DNA of 64,000 nucleotides from Ypsolopha sequella. Taxonomy: Eukaryota > Arthropoda > Insecta > Lepidoptera > Ypsolophidae. The first letter of the stretch is position 1, and every line of letters begins with the position of its first letter. The notes below the pieces were generated by a model that worked only from the letters and a program-made list of their open reading frames with translations, did not search any database and was not told the origin of the DNA. Positions 23,712 through 35,700 of this stretch are shown in pieces. Made by a program: the position numbers and the translations under genes. Location of the stretch: NCBI GenBank assembly GCA_934047225.1, contig OW204001.1, forward strand, positions 6,928,201 to 6,992,200. Direction: 5' to 3'.

Positions 23712-23955
23712 GTCCGTCATTTAAATTATCAAAAAAATATTGGCAAGTATTTTTTCTTTTGTCAATCAAACGAAAAATGACAGAGATGAAGCGCGTCAAA
23801 GTTTGGGAGTGGGGGGCTGGGACGTCACGCCTAGGTAAAAAGTGTACTTAGGCGTGACGTCACGCGGAACTTGAGCGGGCTATATCTTCATCATTATTTG
23901 TTTAATTTACAAAAGAAAAAATACGTGTCCAATATTTTCTGATAATCTGACGGAC
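23712..23955. mobile_element. 244 bp palindromic MITE with TA flanks
   Basis: GTCCGTCA ... TGACGGAC ends flanked by TA on both sides (23710-23711, 23956-23957). The two halves are inverted copies over nearly the whole length. The centre has GACGTCACGCCTAGG and CCTAAGTACACTT-side AGGCGTGACGTCAC, two facing GACGTCAC (CRE-like) cores. It begins about 15 bp after the putative Tor copy A poly(A) signal. Confidence 0.75.
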
Positions 23956-24653
23956 TAATTGGATTTTTTTAGTCATCATGCCTATTATGGACAATTTAAG
24001 TCACACGTATCGTAATGTACAATTTTATATGTTCGGTTTGTTTCTTTTGAAAAAAAAGTTGTGCAATATCAGTATGATCGTTAGAATATATGGTTTATAA
24101 AGTGTCCCATGAGGGAAAGTTAGACCCGTCTCTTGCTTTTAGTACAATAATAATAACGGCAAGTTATATGCTTGATAATGAATGGTATTGTGATATTAGG
24201 CTTTTTACGTGGATTTGAGATGACGGCTGCTGACGATGACGTTTTGAAGACGTGGTCATATGTGCCTTGCCACCAATCAAATCAAATGTTTTATAATAAC
24301 GCTAAGATTAACGAAAATTGGGCTATCTTTTCAAGGTGTCTGGAGAGGAAATGTGTATAGCCCGTATAGGAAAATTGTAATATTGCACTAACTTAGCATA
24401 ACGCTATTTGTGCCATTTAAGGAAGATTAGGTTAAGATTTTATTTAGTCTAACTTGGACTGTTTTGATGCACTAATTTGACTTCGATTTTGTTTAGCCGT
24501 TTAAGCTATCAATTGCTGTTTCGTTGTTTGTTCCTCAATAATATTACTGATTTATTGTTGACGTAATGTAGTCATCTAACACGACTATTTAACATAAGTT
24601 TCACGGGTACCAAAAATATACATTATGTAAATATCTATTTTTCGTTGTTTTAA

Positions 24654-25586
24654 TCATATATATAAAAAAAGAAGTCCTGACTGACTCACTCATTCACTGA
24701 CTCATCAACGCACAGCCCAAACCCTTGGTCCTAGAAAGCTGAAATTTTGCACAGAGCACAGAGACAAGGAATAAGAAAGGATTTTTCGAAATTCCACCTC
24801 TAAGGGGGTGAAACGGGGGTCCAAATTTTGTATGGGGAAACAAGATTAGTTAGATTATTTTATTCGAGACTTGACAGGAGTACTCCTATCCATAAATGAG
24901 TAAACATGTGTTACAGGTTTTTTCATAATTCAACCCCTAAAAGGGAGAAATGGGGTGACAAAGTCTGAAAATCAACATGGGTATCGTTTGTATGTTTTAT
25001 CGGGTCGCTGATTACAAAAACAACAACGATTTCTAAATCCAACGTAGTGGACGTGAAATAGCATCACCCCCTGTTGGAGTGCGATGGGGTTGAAATGTGT
25101 AAATATCAATATGAGTGTCGTTTTTATGGTTTTTTTGGACATTAATTACGAAAATGCCATCGATTGACATTTAATATAGTGAACATGAAAATTCTTAAAA
25201 GTATGTGCCAGTGCAAATCGACTGTAACAGACGGACAGACAGACAGCCACAGAAGGGTTCCATTTTTTCTTTTCGCAATGACGATTATAAGTCTCAGTGT
25301 CAGTCACTGAAAACAGCAGGAATTGATCTTAGGGGGGACTGCTTTTCGCACGGCCAGTTTTACGTAGCCTGCTCGAGAGTGAGCTCACCTAGCAGCGTGG
25401 TCGTGTTAACAGCTGAGGGCAGAACTTCTAATGTAGTATATACAGAGGTACTTTAAGTATGAGTTAAAAAGAACTATTAGGTAATAGGCCCCACCAAAGA
25501 GACTTTACCTGGAGATCAAATTCGTTCTATAAAAAATACTACAGAGAAACTAAATCAACGCGGGCGAAGCCGCGGGCAAAAGCTAG
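24654..25586 (+). mobile_element. 933 bp Helitron derivative with helicase C-terminal remnant
   Basis: The 5' end TCATATATATAAAAAAAGAA sits directly after A (24653). The 3' end is CTAG (25583-25586) directly before T, with a perfect 5 bp stem (25559-25563 with 25570-25574, loop GCGAAG) nine bases upstream: the A/T target, TC start, hairpin and CTRR end of Helitrons. A frame at about 25290-25456 reads LKTAGIDLRGDCFSHGQFYV then ACSRVSSPSSVVVLT, matching the last helicase motif of Rep/Helicase proteins. The Rep domain and the rest of the helicase are deleted, so it is non-autonomous. Confidence 0.82.
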
Positions 25587-25758
25587 TATACGATAAAAAT
25601 AACTTGTCTTCAGATTTTTTCCTAAAATGAAGGAGTTTATAGATTGCGCGATCTTGCTCGGCCGTCTGCAGTTTGGTTCTCTCTGTCTCCCATCCTAAAA
25701 CCTACAGACCACGTGCGTACCGTGGGTAACCCTATGTGTCGAGTAACAAGATATGACC

Positions 25759-26385
25759 AATTCGGAGATGTGTAGAAAAAAAAAACTACATCAAAATAAA
25801 CAGGGTTGGCTGGAGTATTTTGTAGAGTCAGAAAAAAACATCACAATTTTTCTGATAAAAAAATCACGTCAGTAAGTAACATGTAGGGCACTACTATGTT
25901 CGATAGAATCGATAGAGCGTATCAATAGGTGCCAAAAAAATAAGGTTTGTGCGTCCCATGTTGGTACTAACGAGAATCAACCTGATTTTATCCAAGATCG
26001 ATTTATTTAGAAAAATCGATTCAGCAACGTTTTCAGCAAAACGCCACCAATTCGTAGTTGTGTAGAAAAAAATATATATTCAAAATAAACAGGGTTGGCT
26101 GTTGGTTGGCACAACCTGGAGCATTGTGTACAATCAGCAAAAACAAAATGTTCCAGGTTGTGCCTAGCCAACCCTATTTATAGATGTAGTTTATTTTTCT
26201 ACACCTTGTTACTCGATATATGTGACCAATTTGTAGTTGTGTAGAAAAAAATCTATATCAAAATAAACAGGGTTGGCTGGCACAACCTGGAGCATTGTGT
26301 ACAGCAAAAACAAAATGTTCCAGGTTGTGCCTAGAGAACCCTATTTATTTTGATGCAGTTTTTTTTTTCTACGCAACTACAAATA
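25759..26385. mobile_element. cluster of three related foldback MITEs
   Basis: A partial copy (about 25759-25880) is followed by two fuller copies, 26051-26204 and 26230-26385. Shared 5' sequence: GTAGTTGTGTAGAAAAAAA, then CAAAATAAACAGGGTTGGCT and GGCACAACCTGGAGCATTGT. The right halves are the inverse (CCAGGTTGTGCCTAG, AACCCTATTTAT, TTTTTCTAC). Non-coding. Confidence 0.75.
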
Positions 26386-26794
26386 GGTCTCATCTTGTTA
26401 GGATACTGCATGCTCCAAGTCTACTATATCAGTGATTTGCGCGTCCTATAATTCGCTGTATTGTTCGAAGGCCATACAATACACAGTAGCAATTTATTTA
26501 GCAATACTTGAACATTGTGAAAGGCACGTCCGGTAGGGTACGGGGACTTGAATTTATGTTCTGATTACAATAAACAATACCTTAAGACAATAGACTTATC
26601 CACTCTAATTTAGTTATGTAAGCAGATAGCTTTAGTAGTATGTTTACATGGATAAAAGTTTTTAAATCATCGAAAAACACCAAGTACTTACAGAGATATT
26701 AACAATCAAAGTTTCAAGTAAAATTAATGTACTGCTAAACGCCCGCCGAAATGAGCGCGTTGCCCACTTGACCGATTTGACGTCACACGACTCT

Positions 26795-26920
26795 ACAGAA
26801 GTGCGTTCATTAAATAACCCTGGGCTGGGTAGGAACACTGGGGTTGTAACGCTGAGTTTTTGAACGGGTTTCGTCGTGTAGCGACACTCCAAACGTCAGT
26901 TGTCATTTTTGCATTATATT
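26795..26920 (+). repeat. dispersed module, copy 2 (see 5213-5320)
   Basis: Same ordered motifs as 5213-5320: AACACTGGGGTTGTAA, TTTCGTCGTGTAGCGACA, TTGTCATTTTTGCATTATA. Copies differ at perhaps one base in ten. Confidence 0.55.
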
Positions 26921-26925
26921 TAGTA

Positions 26926-27019
26926 TAATAACGTTGAGAGGACCCCCTCTGTACGAAATTTAACGTAAATATATTAACTATAACGTTGAGAAGACCCCCT
27001 CGGTACGAAAATTAACGTC
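26926..27019 (+). repeat. imperfect two-unit direct repeat
   Basis: ATAACGTTGAGAGGACCCCC then CTGTACGAAATTTAACGT is repeated about 52 bp later as ATAACGTTGAGAAGACCCCC then CGGTACGAAAATTAACGT. Function unknown; probably local duplication in transposon debris. Confidence 0.65.
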
Positions 27020-27370
27020 ATTTCATTTACGAAAATTTACGTGAATGTCAGGTGACGTTTGGAGCCTATACGAACCTTGCGAACCCTGCTCAGAGTTGAT
27101 GTTGAAAAATTCGACACCAGTGTAGCGACACTGTCATTTTTGAACGGTCGGTGTTGAGACGCGAGTTCATTTTTGAACGGGTTAGTGTTGCGACCCGGGT
27201 AGGAAACCCAACTCGGTGTGAGTTTATGAACGACTATCTGTGTGCGGACGCTCTACAGATTTCACGCTTTGTTTCTCGTTTTTAGGAGTTTATATCAAAA
27301 GGTTTACAAAGAGGACTTTTTGAGAAAGTCATTTAATAATATGGCAATAATTACATGCGTAAACATTTAA

Positions 27371-28170
27371 AAAACCGGCCAAGTGCGATTCAGACTCGCG
27401 TACCTAGGGTTTTGAATTATGGATGATAAAATTAATTTTGTCATTTTTTTCGTGAATTCTCAACCGCTTTATTTTTTCTGTAATATTTACGTAAACACAT
27501 ATTACCATGATTTTTTTCATATTTTTTGGTCCACTAGTTTTGGAGATAAGGGGGGGGACATACAATTTTTTATGGTTTTTCAAGGATTTCTCGGAATAGA
27601 TGAAATTAAATATAGCCAAACTATATACTTTTACAATCAGCTTTTTAATACCTACAATATGATATATGACGATTTTTTTATAATTCTTATTTGTACTCGA
27701 TTTTTTTTAATCACTATAGTTTTCCTGTAATTGGCCAGTTATGACCTATAATCGAAATTTTTTTCATATTTTTCGGTCTACCAGTTTCGGAGATAAGGGG
27801 CGGAGACATACATATTTTGTGGTTTTTTAAAGATTTTTCGAAACCAGTGCCAGCAGTAGATATAGTAAAAGTATATACTTTTACAATCAGCTTTTTAATA
27901 TCTACAATTCGATACCCATATTGTATTTTTAGGATACTTAATATTTTTTATTTTTCTCACTTTTGTTTTGGAAATATTTTGAACAATTTCAAATTTTTTA
28001 TATTTTTTTTACACTGTGGTATGTGGGCAAATTAGTGATATTTTTTGCCAAATTTCATGTATTTATCTTTAACGGTGCTAAAGTTATGAGGCTGTGACAT
28101 ACGGACGGATGGACAACGGAGTCTCACCATAAAGGTTCCTTTTGTACCTTTTAGGTACGGAACCCTAAAA
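27371..28170 (+). mobile_element. long insect dispersed repeat (CCGGCCAAGTGCG family)
   Basis: Begins AAACCGGCCAAGTGCGATTC and ends AGGTACGGAACCCTAAAA, the recurring ends of a common lepidopteran repeat with AT-rich interior and a GACATACGGACGGATGGACA segment before the end. A decayed inverse copy is at about 40360-40625. Frames inside are low-complexity, not genes. Confidence 0.6.
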
Positions 28171-28913
28171 ACAATATTTTCGATTTAATGTTGAGATACT
28201 CAAATATCTGACTTCTTTGAGACTTTTTGACCCGACTCTTCATGACCCAACTTTTAATGTCAAGAATAGACATTAAAAAAGTGATTGACAAAATTATCAC
28301 CTGACGAGGACCATTTTAATTTTTTTTTTTAGGTGTAAATATCGTTGCTGATTGACATTTTGGAACAACGCAATATTTATAAGACTGCTGCTTAGATAAT
28401 AACATTTTTACGGACTGCTCATTCCGGGTGCTGTAGTAGTTTCCCTGTGTACAAACGCAGGCACAAGCTTGGGACAAGTCGTGTGACGTCACTCTCAGGG
28501 CGGCTCCTGAGAGCTATCGTTTATTCCCGCGCATTAAAGATATGAACTTTAAACTTCTCTAACTTCGTCAATTATTATCGAATAAAAATGAAACTAGTGC
28601 CAAAGTTTAATTTATGAAAAGTACATTCAAGATAATAAAAAAAATTGGTTGTGGAATAGTCTATTACGCGCTTATAACCAATCAATAGTGATAGCTTTAA
28701 TTCAACAATGACCAACACTTCTTACATTCTGAATATTTACACTGCCGATACTTTTAGTTAAAATTAAAACTGCATCATGTATTGTAGGCACCTATAAAAC
28801 TTTTGTTTCTATTTAATATAGATTTTATTTTTTAGGATATACGGATGTAAGAATGACAGCATATTTGTTGGCAGTTGTTATTGCAACGTCATATTTACAA
28901 ATAGATACCTTAA

Positions 28914-31900
28914 GTGCGGTTTCGCAGCCGGATCGTGAAAAACCCGCCTTTTTCTAACTAATCGAAACAGAACACTTAAATTCAAAATTCACTCAATAGT
29001 TATTCAACAAAACCTTAAAATAAAAATACCCTTTAATTCCCCAAAAAAAGTTACATTAAAAATAAGTTTTACATTTTTAAATATTTCATGCATGCATTAT
29101 GTATCAAAAAAAAAAGAAAATTAACATTGCATTATATTATATCATGGTTTCATTTAATTCATATTAGATTACGAAAAAATAATTAAAATAATGTCAAGGA
29201 AAAAAAAATAATAATATCACAATTAAATAGTCAGTCTTTGGGTATCCATTGCTGGATGTAGGCCTCCTCCAACCTATACCAATCGAGACTGGATTGTGCC
29301 ATGCGTAGCCAGGTCCTGCCAGCGGTAGCCACGAGATCATCTCTCCAGCGGCGACGTGGGTGTCCAACGCTGCGCTGTCCGTCGCGTGGGTGCCAGGGTA
29401 GTACACGCTCTGTCCATATGTTGTCTGTGAGTCGTGCGATGTGGCCCGCCCACTTCCATTTGAGTCTAGCTGCGGTTTCTAGAGCATCTTTAATCTTAGT
29501 TTTCTATTGTATGTCTCTAGAGTTTTTTCTGTCTTTGAGTCGAATGTTAAGCATACTTCTCTCAATTTCTTTTTGACTCGATCATTTGTTGCCCAGCTTT
29601 GACATCCATACAGCAGACATGGCAGTATTTGTGAATCTATCACTTTTTGTTTCAGGTTTATTGGAAAATTTCCTTTAAGTATTTCTTCAATACTTTTTCC
29701 AAGATAATGCTATTCGACGATCAACTTCTTTTTCCGTATGGTTCTCAAAACTTATGTTGTGTCCTAAGTAGACATAGTCTTTTACATACTCAATTTTTGT
29801 AGAGTTCACAAAGAGAGTTATTTCTGGTCCGTTGGTCATTATTTTTGTTTTGCTGGGATTCATATGTAGCCCACAGCCTCTGCTGTGTAATCACGTAATT
29901 TAGCTCTTGATGTGTGTCAGATAGAAGCACTATGTCGTTTGCAAACTTAAGGTGCGACAGATTTTCTCCATTGATGTTTATTCCACAGTTGTTTAGTTTT
30001 GTTTTCCTGAAAATATCTTGCATAAGCGCTGTAAAAAGTTTGGGTGAGATGGTATCTCCCTGTCTGACTCCTTTTGTAACACTGAAAGGCTCTCAGACTT
30101 TCTCCAGTTTGACTTTGGCAGTGCAATCAGTATAGATGGATTAAAGTATGCGAATGTATTTGTTTTTTTAATACCTTGGTTCTCAAGTGCATGCCATATG
30201 CCACAGAGCTTGATGTTGGATCGAGTCAAATGCTTTTGTGTAATCTATGAATGCTAGGTATATTGTTTTGTTGTATTCAGTATATTTTTCTATCAACTGT
30301 GTAACGGTGAAGATTTGGTCCATCGTTGAGAAGCCTTTTCGGAAACCAGCTTGTTCTTTTGATTGATTTTCATCAAGCTGTCTTGTTATTGTTGCCAATA
30401 TAACTGAAGAAAATAGTTTGTAGATTGCCGATAGGAGGCTGATAGGTCTATAATTTCCGATATTTTTGGGGTCACCCTTTTTATAGATAAGCGTTATTAT
30501 AGAAATCTTCCAATTTTTTTGGTATGTATTCTTGTTTTAGTATTTCATTAAAGAAATGCGTAAAGACTGGTACTAAAGAATCGCCAAATGCTTTGAGTAC
30601 ATCTTTTGTTACATTGCCATTTCCTGGGCTTTTGTTTGTTTTGAGCTTTTCTATAGCAGATCTTATTTCTGATAGGGTAAAAGGTTGTATTTCTTCCATC
30701 TCACTTTCGTTTAATATATGGTGAGGTATATCTGAATCTTTGTTTTTATATAGTTCCTCATATAAATCTTTTGCCACTTTTGCCAGGTCGCTTCTCGATG
30801 GAGCACTTTGCCCATTGGTTTTATCCAGTTTTGTGACCCATTTCTTGCTGCAGTCTAGTTTTTTGTATGCCTTAGCTGTAGATCCTGTTGTTTCAAGTTC
30901 TTCAGATATTTTGTTAATTCGGTAGGTTACCAGGTTTTTGCAGATCTTTTCTTTTATGATTTTGTAGAGCTTACTGCGTTTTCTTTGTACTGGAGTTCTG
31001 TGTTATATTGATTTTAGTTCTTCCCTTTCAGAAACGAGCTTTTTGACCTCTTCTGTCATAATGTAGCTGTCTTTGTCCTCTTTGTTTTTTCGGGGTGGTA
31101 GTTTATGTATAGTTTTTTCAATTGGGTTCAAAATTCTAGTGTGTGTTTCTTCTATATCATTGTCTATCTTGATGTTTTCTTTCTTTAGTAAGTTTTTTAA
31201 CGAATCTTTCTCTATTGGTGTTACTAGTTTTGTATTTGGTTTCATTAGGTTTTTTCTGCTGTATTTTGAAATTCCAGTGAGACGTATTTCACATCGTACA
31301 AGTCTGTGGTCTGAGGAAAATTTTGTGTTTAATACTTCAGTATTTTTTACTAGCTTCATGTTTTTTGTAATGATAAAATCAATTTCATTTTGGGTGTTTC
31401 CATCGAATGACAGCCAAGTCCATCTTTTCTTAGCTGGTTTTTTGAATTTGGTATTCGTAATAACTAGTTTGTATTCAAAACAAAATTGTAACAGTCTTTC
31501 CCCTCTCTCATTTCTGTCCCCATACCCAAACGGTCCAGTTAAACGATGTTCTTCAGATGTGGGCTGTCCGATTTTAGCATTGAAGTCACCAATCACAAAT
31601 GTATTTTTGTTGGTTGTAGTGAAAGCCGATGAGATGTCTCTGTAGAAGGTATCAATCTCGCAGTCTAGAGCCTTACAGTAGGCGCATAAACTTGTATGAA
31701 AGGGAATGCTTATCGAGTTTTAAATCAAGTTTTGCTACTCGGTCTGAATATACTGTAAAGTTTTCGATATATTTCTTTAAGTATTTCTTGATCATAAATC
31801 TAACACCATTTCGTGCTTTGTCTTTGCCTGTGTGCATGAGTATATATTCTTCCTTCTCTACAATCTCTAAGCCTTGCTTCTTAATTTCGGCTAAGCCGAT

Positions 31901-32197
31901 GATGTCCCATTTAATGTTTTTTTAATTATGTTCTAATTCAATTGTTCTTGTTTTAACCACCAGCGAGCGTAAGGTTTATCACAAAACCTTATCACTTATG
32001 TATTGTGTATGCTGCCATCGCAAAGTATCCATTGGTAAATGTAAATTAGAATTTCAAAACTTTTTAAATTCAAAATTTTTAATACTTAGGTAATAAGGTT
32101 TTGTTGAATAACTATTGAGTGAATTTTGAATGCAAGTGTTCTGTTACGATTAATTAGAAAAAGGCGCGTTTTTCACAATCTGGCTGCGAAACCGATC
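28914..32197. mobile_element. TTAA-flanked element with about 110 bp inverted repeats, disrupted by a LINE
   Basis: Left arm 28914-29017 (contains GCGGTTTCGCAGCCGGATCG, then TTTTTCTAACTAATCGA, ending CAACAAAACCTTA) is the inverted match of right arm 32094-32197 (TAAGGTTTTGTTGAATAACT ... CTGGCTGCGAAACCG), with roughly one mismatch in nine bases. TTAA flanks both sides (28910-28913, 32198-32201). The host element was probably a short non-autonomous DNA transposon of a few hundred bases; the LINE accounts for nearly all the rest. Confidence 0.75.
29190..31935 (-). pseudogene. decayed RTE-type LINE nested in the TTAA element
   Basis: Minus strand, from the right: endonuclease pieces (KWDIIGLAEIKKQG near 31920; QVYAPT; MIGDFNAKIGQPTSEEHR at 31596; KRWTWLSFDG; NEIDFII; SSDHRLVR) and reverse-transcriptase pieces (SAIEKLKTNKSPGNGNV; EQAGFRKGFSTMDQIF; FIDYTKAFDSI; ending RRRWRDDLVATAGRTWLR then stop near 29237). 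Several frames, frameshifts and stops make it dead, and the catalytic FADD box reads FAND. Confidence 0.85.
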
Positions 32198-32311
32198 TTA
32201 AGATGCCTAAAAATATTTATTGTTAGGTAATTTAAATTTAAAAATAGTTTAGTTCTTTATTGTTACTTAAGTTGCTATTAATGAGTAAAATTCACCCAGC
32301 GGGCCTATTGT

Positions 32312-32518
32312 GTATCTCTAGTTGCCTTCTGGACTGGGTGTCTATCATCAAAAACATAGATATACTATCGAATTCCGATGTCCTAAGGATATTTTCGCAC
32401 TTGAAGTGACGACACAGATTGTTAATAGTTCAATACCCACTAAAGGCAATTTTGAAATTTCAGTTTTTAGCTATGTTTTTGATGATAGGCACCTCGTGCA
32501 GTTGGCAACTAAAGATAC
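32312..32518. mobile_element. 207 bp MITE, copy 1
   Basis: Ends GTATCTCTAGTTGCC and GGCAACTAAAGATAC form terminal inverted repeats that continue inward (GGGTGTCTATCATCAAAAAC with GTTTTTGATGATAGGCACC). A second copy of the same length is at 62397-62603. Confidence 0.8.
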
Positions 32519-32776
32519 AGAATAGGGGGGCTGGACATCTTTGATTACGGACTAATCACGAAAGCGAAACTTGCCGGATATGTTGTAATTATTGTCATAG
32601 GTACATTAAACAGTACTGGGAGCAATAATTGCTCTATTACGCTCGCAAGCGCAGAATATCTAATCAGAGATCGTTTACGTTAATCAGTTGACCGACGACT
32701 GCGCTCGAGGCCAGACGCGTCTTTGAATAGTTCTCCAAGTTTTATTGAATCAAACACGGCCGCCAGCTGACACGCC

Positions 32777-35700
32777 ATGGATGTCTATGAAATCGTGGAC
32801 TTCCAGTCTTTAAGTAAGTATATTATTTGTTCAATCATAAAATATTTTGTAGTAGTTTATTGAAGTTGTTTCCAGAAGAATACGTGTATTATTTTGAAGA
32901 CATCAATCTATTTCTGTGCATCTCAGTGCCCTAGTTTTTCGATGTCTATTGTGAATAATCCAGCTAAAAGCTTGCCTCACTATATACAATATTTTTGTCT
33001 TTTTGTTAATTAAAACACAAGTAGAGTCGACATTATCAGTCCCCTAAGAGAAAATAGAACCTGTTTCCAAAGGAAAATGCAATCATACAAAATAAACCTT
33101 CATTCATGCGAGAAATAAGAATTCCGTCAATAAAGATAAAACGTGCATAGAATAATTTTTATAGCATACAGGGTGGATTAAATTCAAGGGCCCTGGAGGG
33201 GAACTACCTTAAATTCTTTAGTTAGCTCATTTTACTGAAAGAAAACATTCCATTATTTTTTAAAAGAAACAAAACTGCATTCAAAGATCTTCTAAAATTC
33301 GCCTGTGTCACCCGGGAATCGTATCAACTAAAAATAAAAAAATAAACCCTCACTATTTTACTATACGAATCGGTAGGATTATTGTTCAGGATAAAATTTG
33401 TCTAACAAACATTTGGTCATACACTCATCTGTTGTACGAGATACCCATGAAATTGAATATTTATTACAATTTCTTTATTAACAATACCTAGTACTGTTCA
33501 CTTGTAATGTAATAATGATACGCCATTTTACACAATGACAGTACGGAATGAAAGCAAAACAAAACAAAATTTGAAATTCGAACGAATGCTTTTATCGATT
33601 TTAAAAATGTTGAAAGTTATCGTTCGAACTTCAAATTTGTTGCTCCGCGTTGCAAAAAAAATACATTCCCTTTTTAAAGATTTCGTCAGTACGCCTAGTG
33701 CAAGAAGGAATTGTGCTGTGCATAGATTTATTATTACAATTTAACGATTTTCTTATCAAAGTCTTCAACAAGGTATAACATTAGCAAGCTTGTACTTCAT
33801 ACGATGTCTTTGGATGTTAGGGAGATAAGAAAATTATAACGTGTCATTTACTTGATACAAGTAAACAGTACTAGGTTTTGTTAATAAAGAACTTGTAATA
33901 AGTATTAAATTTCATGGGTATCTATACAACAGGTGAGTGTAAGACCAAATGTTTATTAGACAAATTTTATCCTGAACAATAATCCTACCGATTTGTATAA
34001 TAAAATAGTGAGGGTTTATTTTTTTAATTTTTAGTTGGTTCGATTCCCGGATGAGACAAGCGAATTTTAGAAGATCTTTGAATGCAGTTTTGTTTCTTTT
34101 AAAAAATAAAGGAATGTTTCCTTTCAGTAAAATGAACTAATTAAAGGATTTAAGGTAGTTCCCCTCCAGGGCCCTTGAATTTTTTCCACCCTGTATACTT
34201 ATCGATTTAAAGTCTTAGCATGAAAATGAGCTTTATTTGATAACACAGGTAAATTTTTAAAATATAACTTCATCGAATTTTTCCTTGCACGTGTCGCGTC
34301 GGCTTTAGCCTGGTGGACAATTACCGGAAAGATCACTAAAGTCACGGAAAACGTAATTTGGCATTGGAGTTAGTGTGATCAGTTTACTGATCTAACTACA
34401 AAATAAAATATTTTTTTATAGAGTAAAGAAATGAAAGTAGCCTTTACAGATTTTTATTATTTTTTATTTCCTTTCGTAAAAGCAATATTCAAACATTCAA
34501 CTCTTAACGTACAGAAAATCACGCAGAAAAAAGATTCATGTTTGTGTATTTCTTTTTAGATAACGTAAGGGAAAAAATATTTAAATATTATATGAATAAG
34601 GAACTGGGATCCATTAATGCTAAAAGTAAATAATCAAGTTGGAACAATAAAAAAAAAAACTCTTTGCAACGCCAAATTACGTTTTTCGTGATTTTAGTGA
34701 TCTTTCCGATTTTTTTCTCGATGATTGTGATACTTGTGTCAAATCTGAAAAATGTAGTTTAACTTCTTAACTACTTACACAAATTTTATTTGTTAAAAAT
34801 ATTTTGATTTAATATGCTAAATTGTCCAAACGCGAGTGCATGTTTGGCGCAACCGACCCTTCAGAGCAAAGCTCTTGTCGGTGTAGCTATCTCCATTGAG
34901 ATTAATTCCTTGCCAATTCCTTCAATTCCTGGTATCACACGACTCCGGCCTTTTCTTATCTAGTTGGACTACATAACTCCTCCTGGCTCTTCCTCTCTTT
35001 CCCTCTATTTTTTCTTAACCTTTACTGTTTGTTATAAAGTAGTCGTGTCTGACTATGTGTCCGACCGTCTTTCTTCTCCTATTCTCTAGGTTGTCTGGAA
35101 GAAATCGCTATAAGTGATAAGGCCGCCATTTGTTACCTTCTCTCATAAGTTTGTTCTTTTACCTTATTTTATTAACTTTGGTGTACAATAAAGAGTATTT
35201 GTCTTGTCTTGTCTTGTCTCTACGAAGCCGGGTCATAAATTCTGTCACATATCAAGTGTGACATTAATGACACATTTTCAATTTTCTTCCTCCTCCTTGA
35301 TTTTCGATACAAGCCCGTAATCTGCGAGGCCAGTCATCGATAGAATCATGCACGACATTGAGGTCCATTTCGGCCACTGCTTTGATTAGGGATAGCTTCA
35401 GCGACTCCAAATTTTCATGGGGTTTTGCGCAGGCTTTTTCCTCTAAATACTGCCATATTTTATAATCCAAGGGATTAAATCCGAACTGGAGGACGCCCAA
35501 TCTTCGTGCCTGACGAAATCAATTTCATGGGCGTCCAACCAGTTTTGCGTACTTTTGGCTTTATCAACCGGCGCAGAATCTTGCTGGAATACCCAGTGGC
35601 GATTTGCGAACATTGTTCGTTTAAGAGGCTCTACGAGGTTTTGGAGAACCGAGGTTTTTCACACCTGTTTCACAAAAAAACATCTCAGTGGGGCCCAAAT

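Larger units (their letters stand above)
23479..32776. other. 9.3 kb intergenic transposon field between Tor copy A and CDA
   Basis: No host gene recognised. Contents in order: palindromic MITE (23712-23955), Helitron derivative (24654-25586), MITE cluster (25759-26385), dispersed module and tandem repeat (26795-27019), a long insect repeat (27371-28170), the TTAA-flanked composite element (28914-32197) and a 207 bp MITE (32312-32518). The stretch 23956-24653 holds only unsupported short frames. Confidence 0.7.

Noticed and set aside
24172..24360. 62-codon open frame downstream of Tor copy A
   Set aside because: No recognisable domain, no splice or promoter context, lies in transposon-rich DNA.
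27419..28035. Phe/Tyr/Ile-rich open frames resembling membrane proteins
   Set aside because: They fall inside the AT-rich CCGGCCAAGTGCG repeat; the composition explains the apparent hydrophobicity.
32322..32525. 67-codon open frame
   Set aside because: Lies entirely inside the 207 bp MITE; its second copy does not keep the same frame content.
33535..33744. 69-codon open frame in the core of the long-TIR element
   Set aside because: No transposase motif; low-complexity Lys/Leu composition expected by chance in AT-rich DNA.
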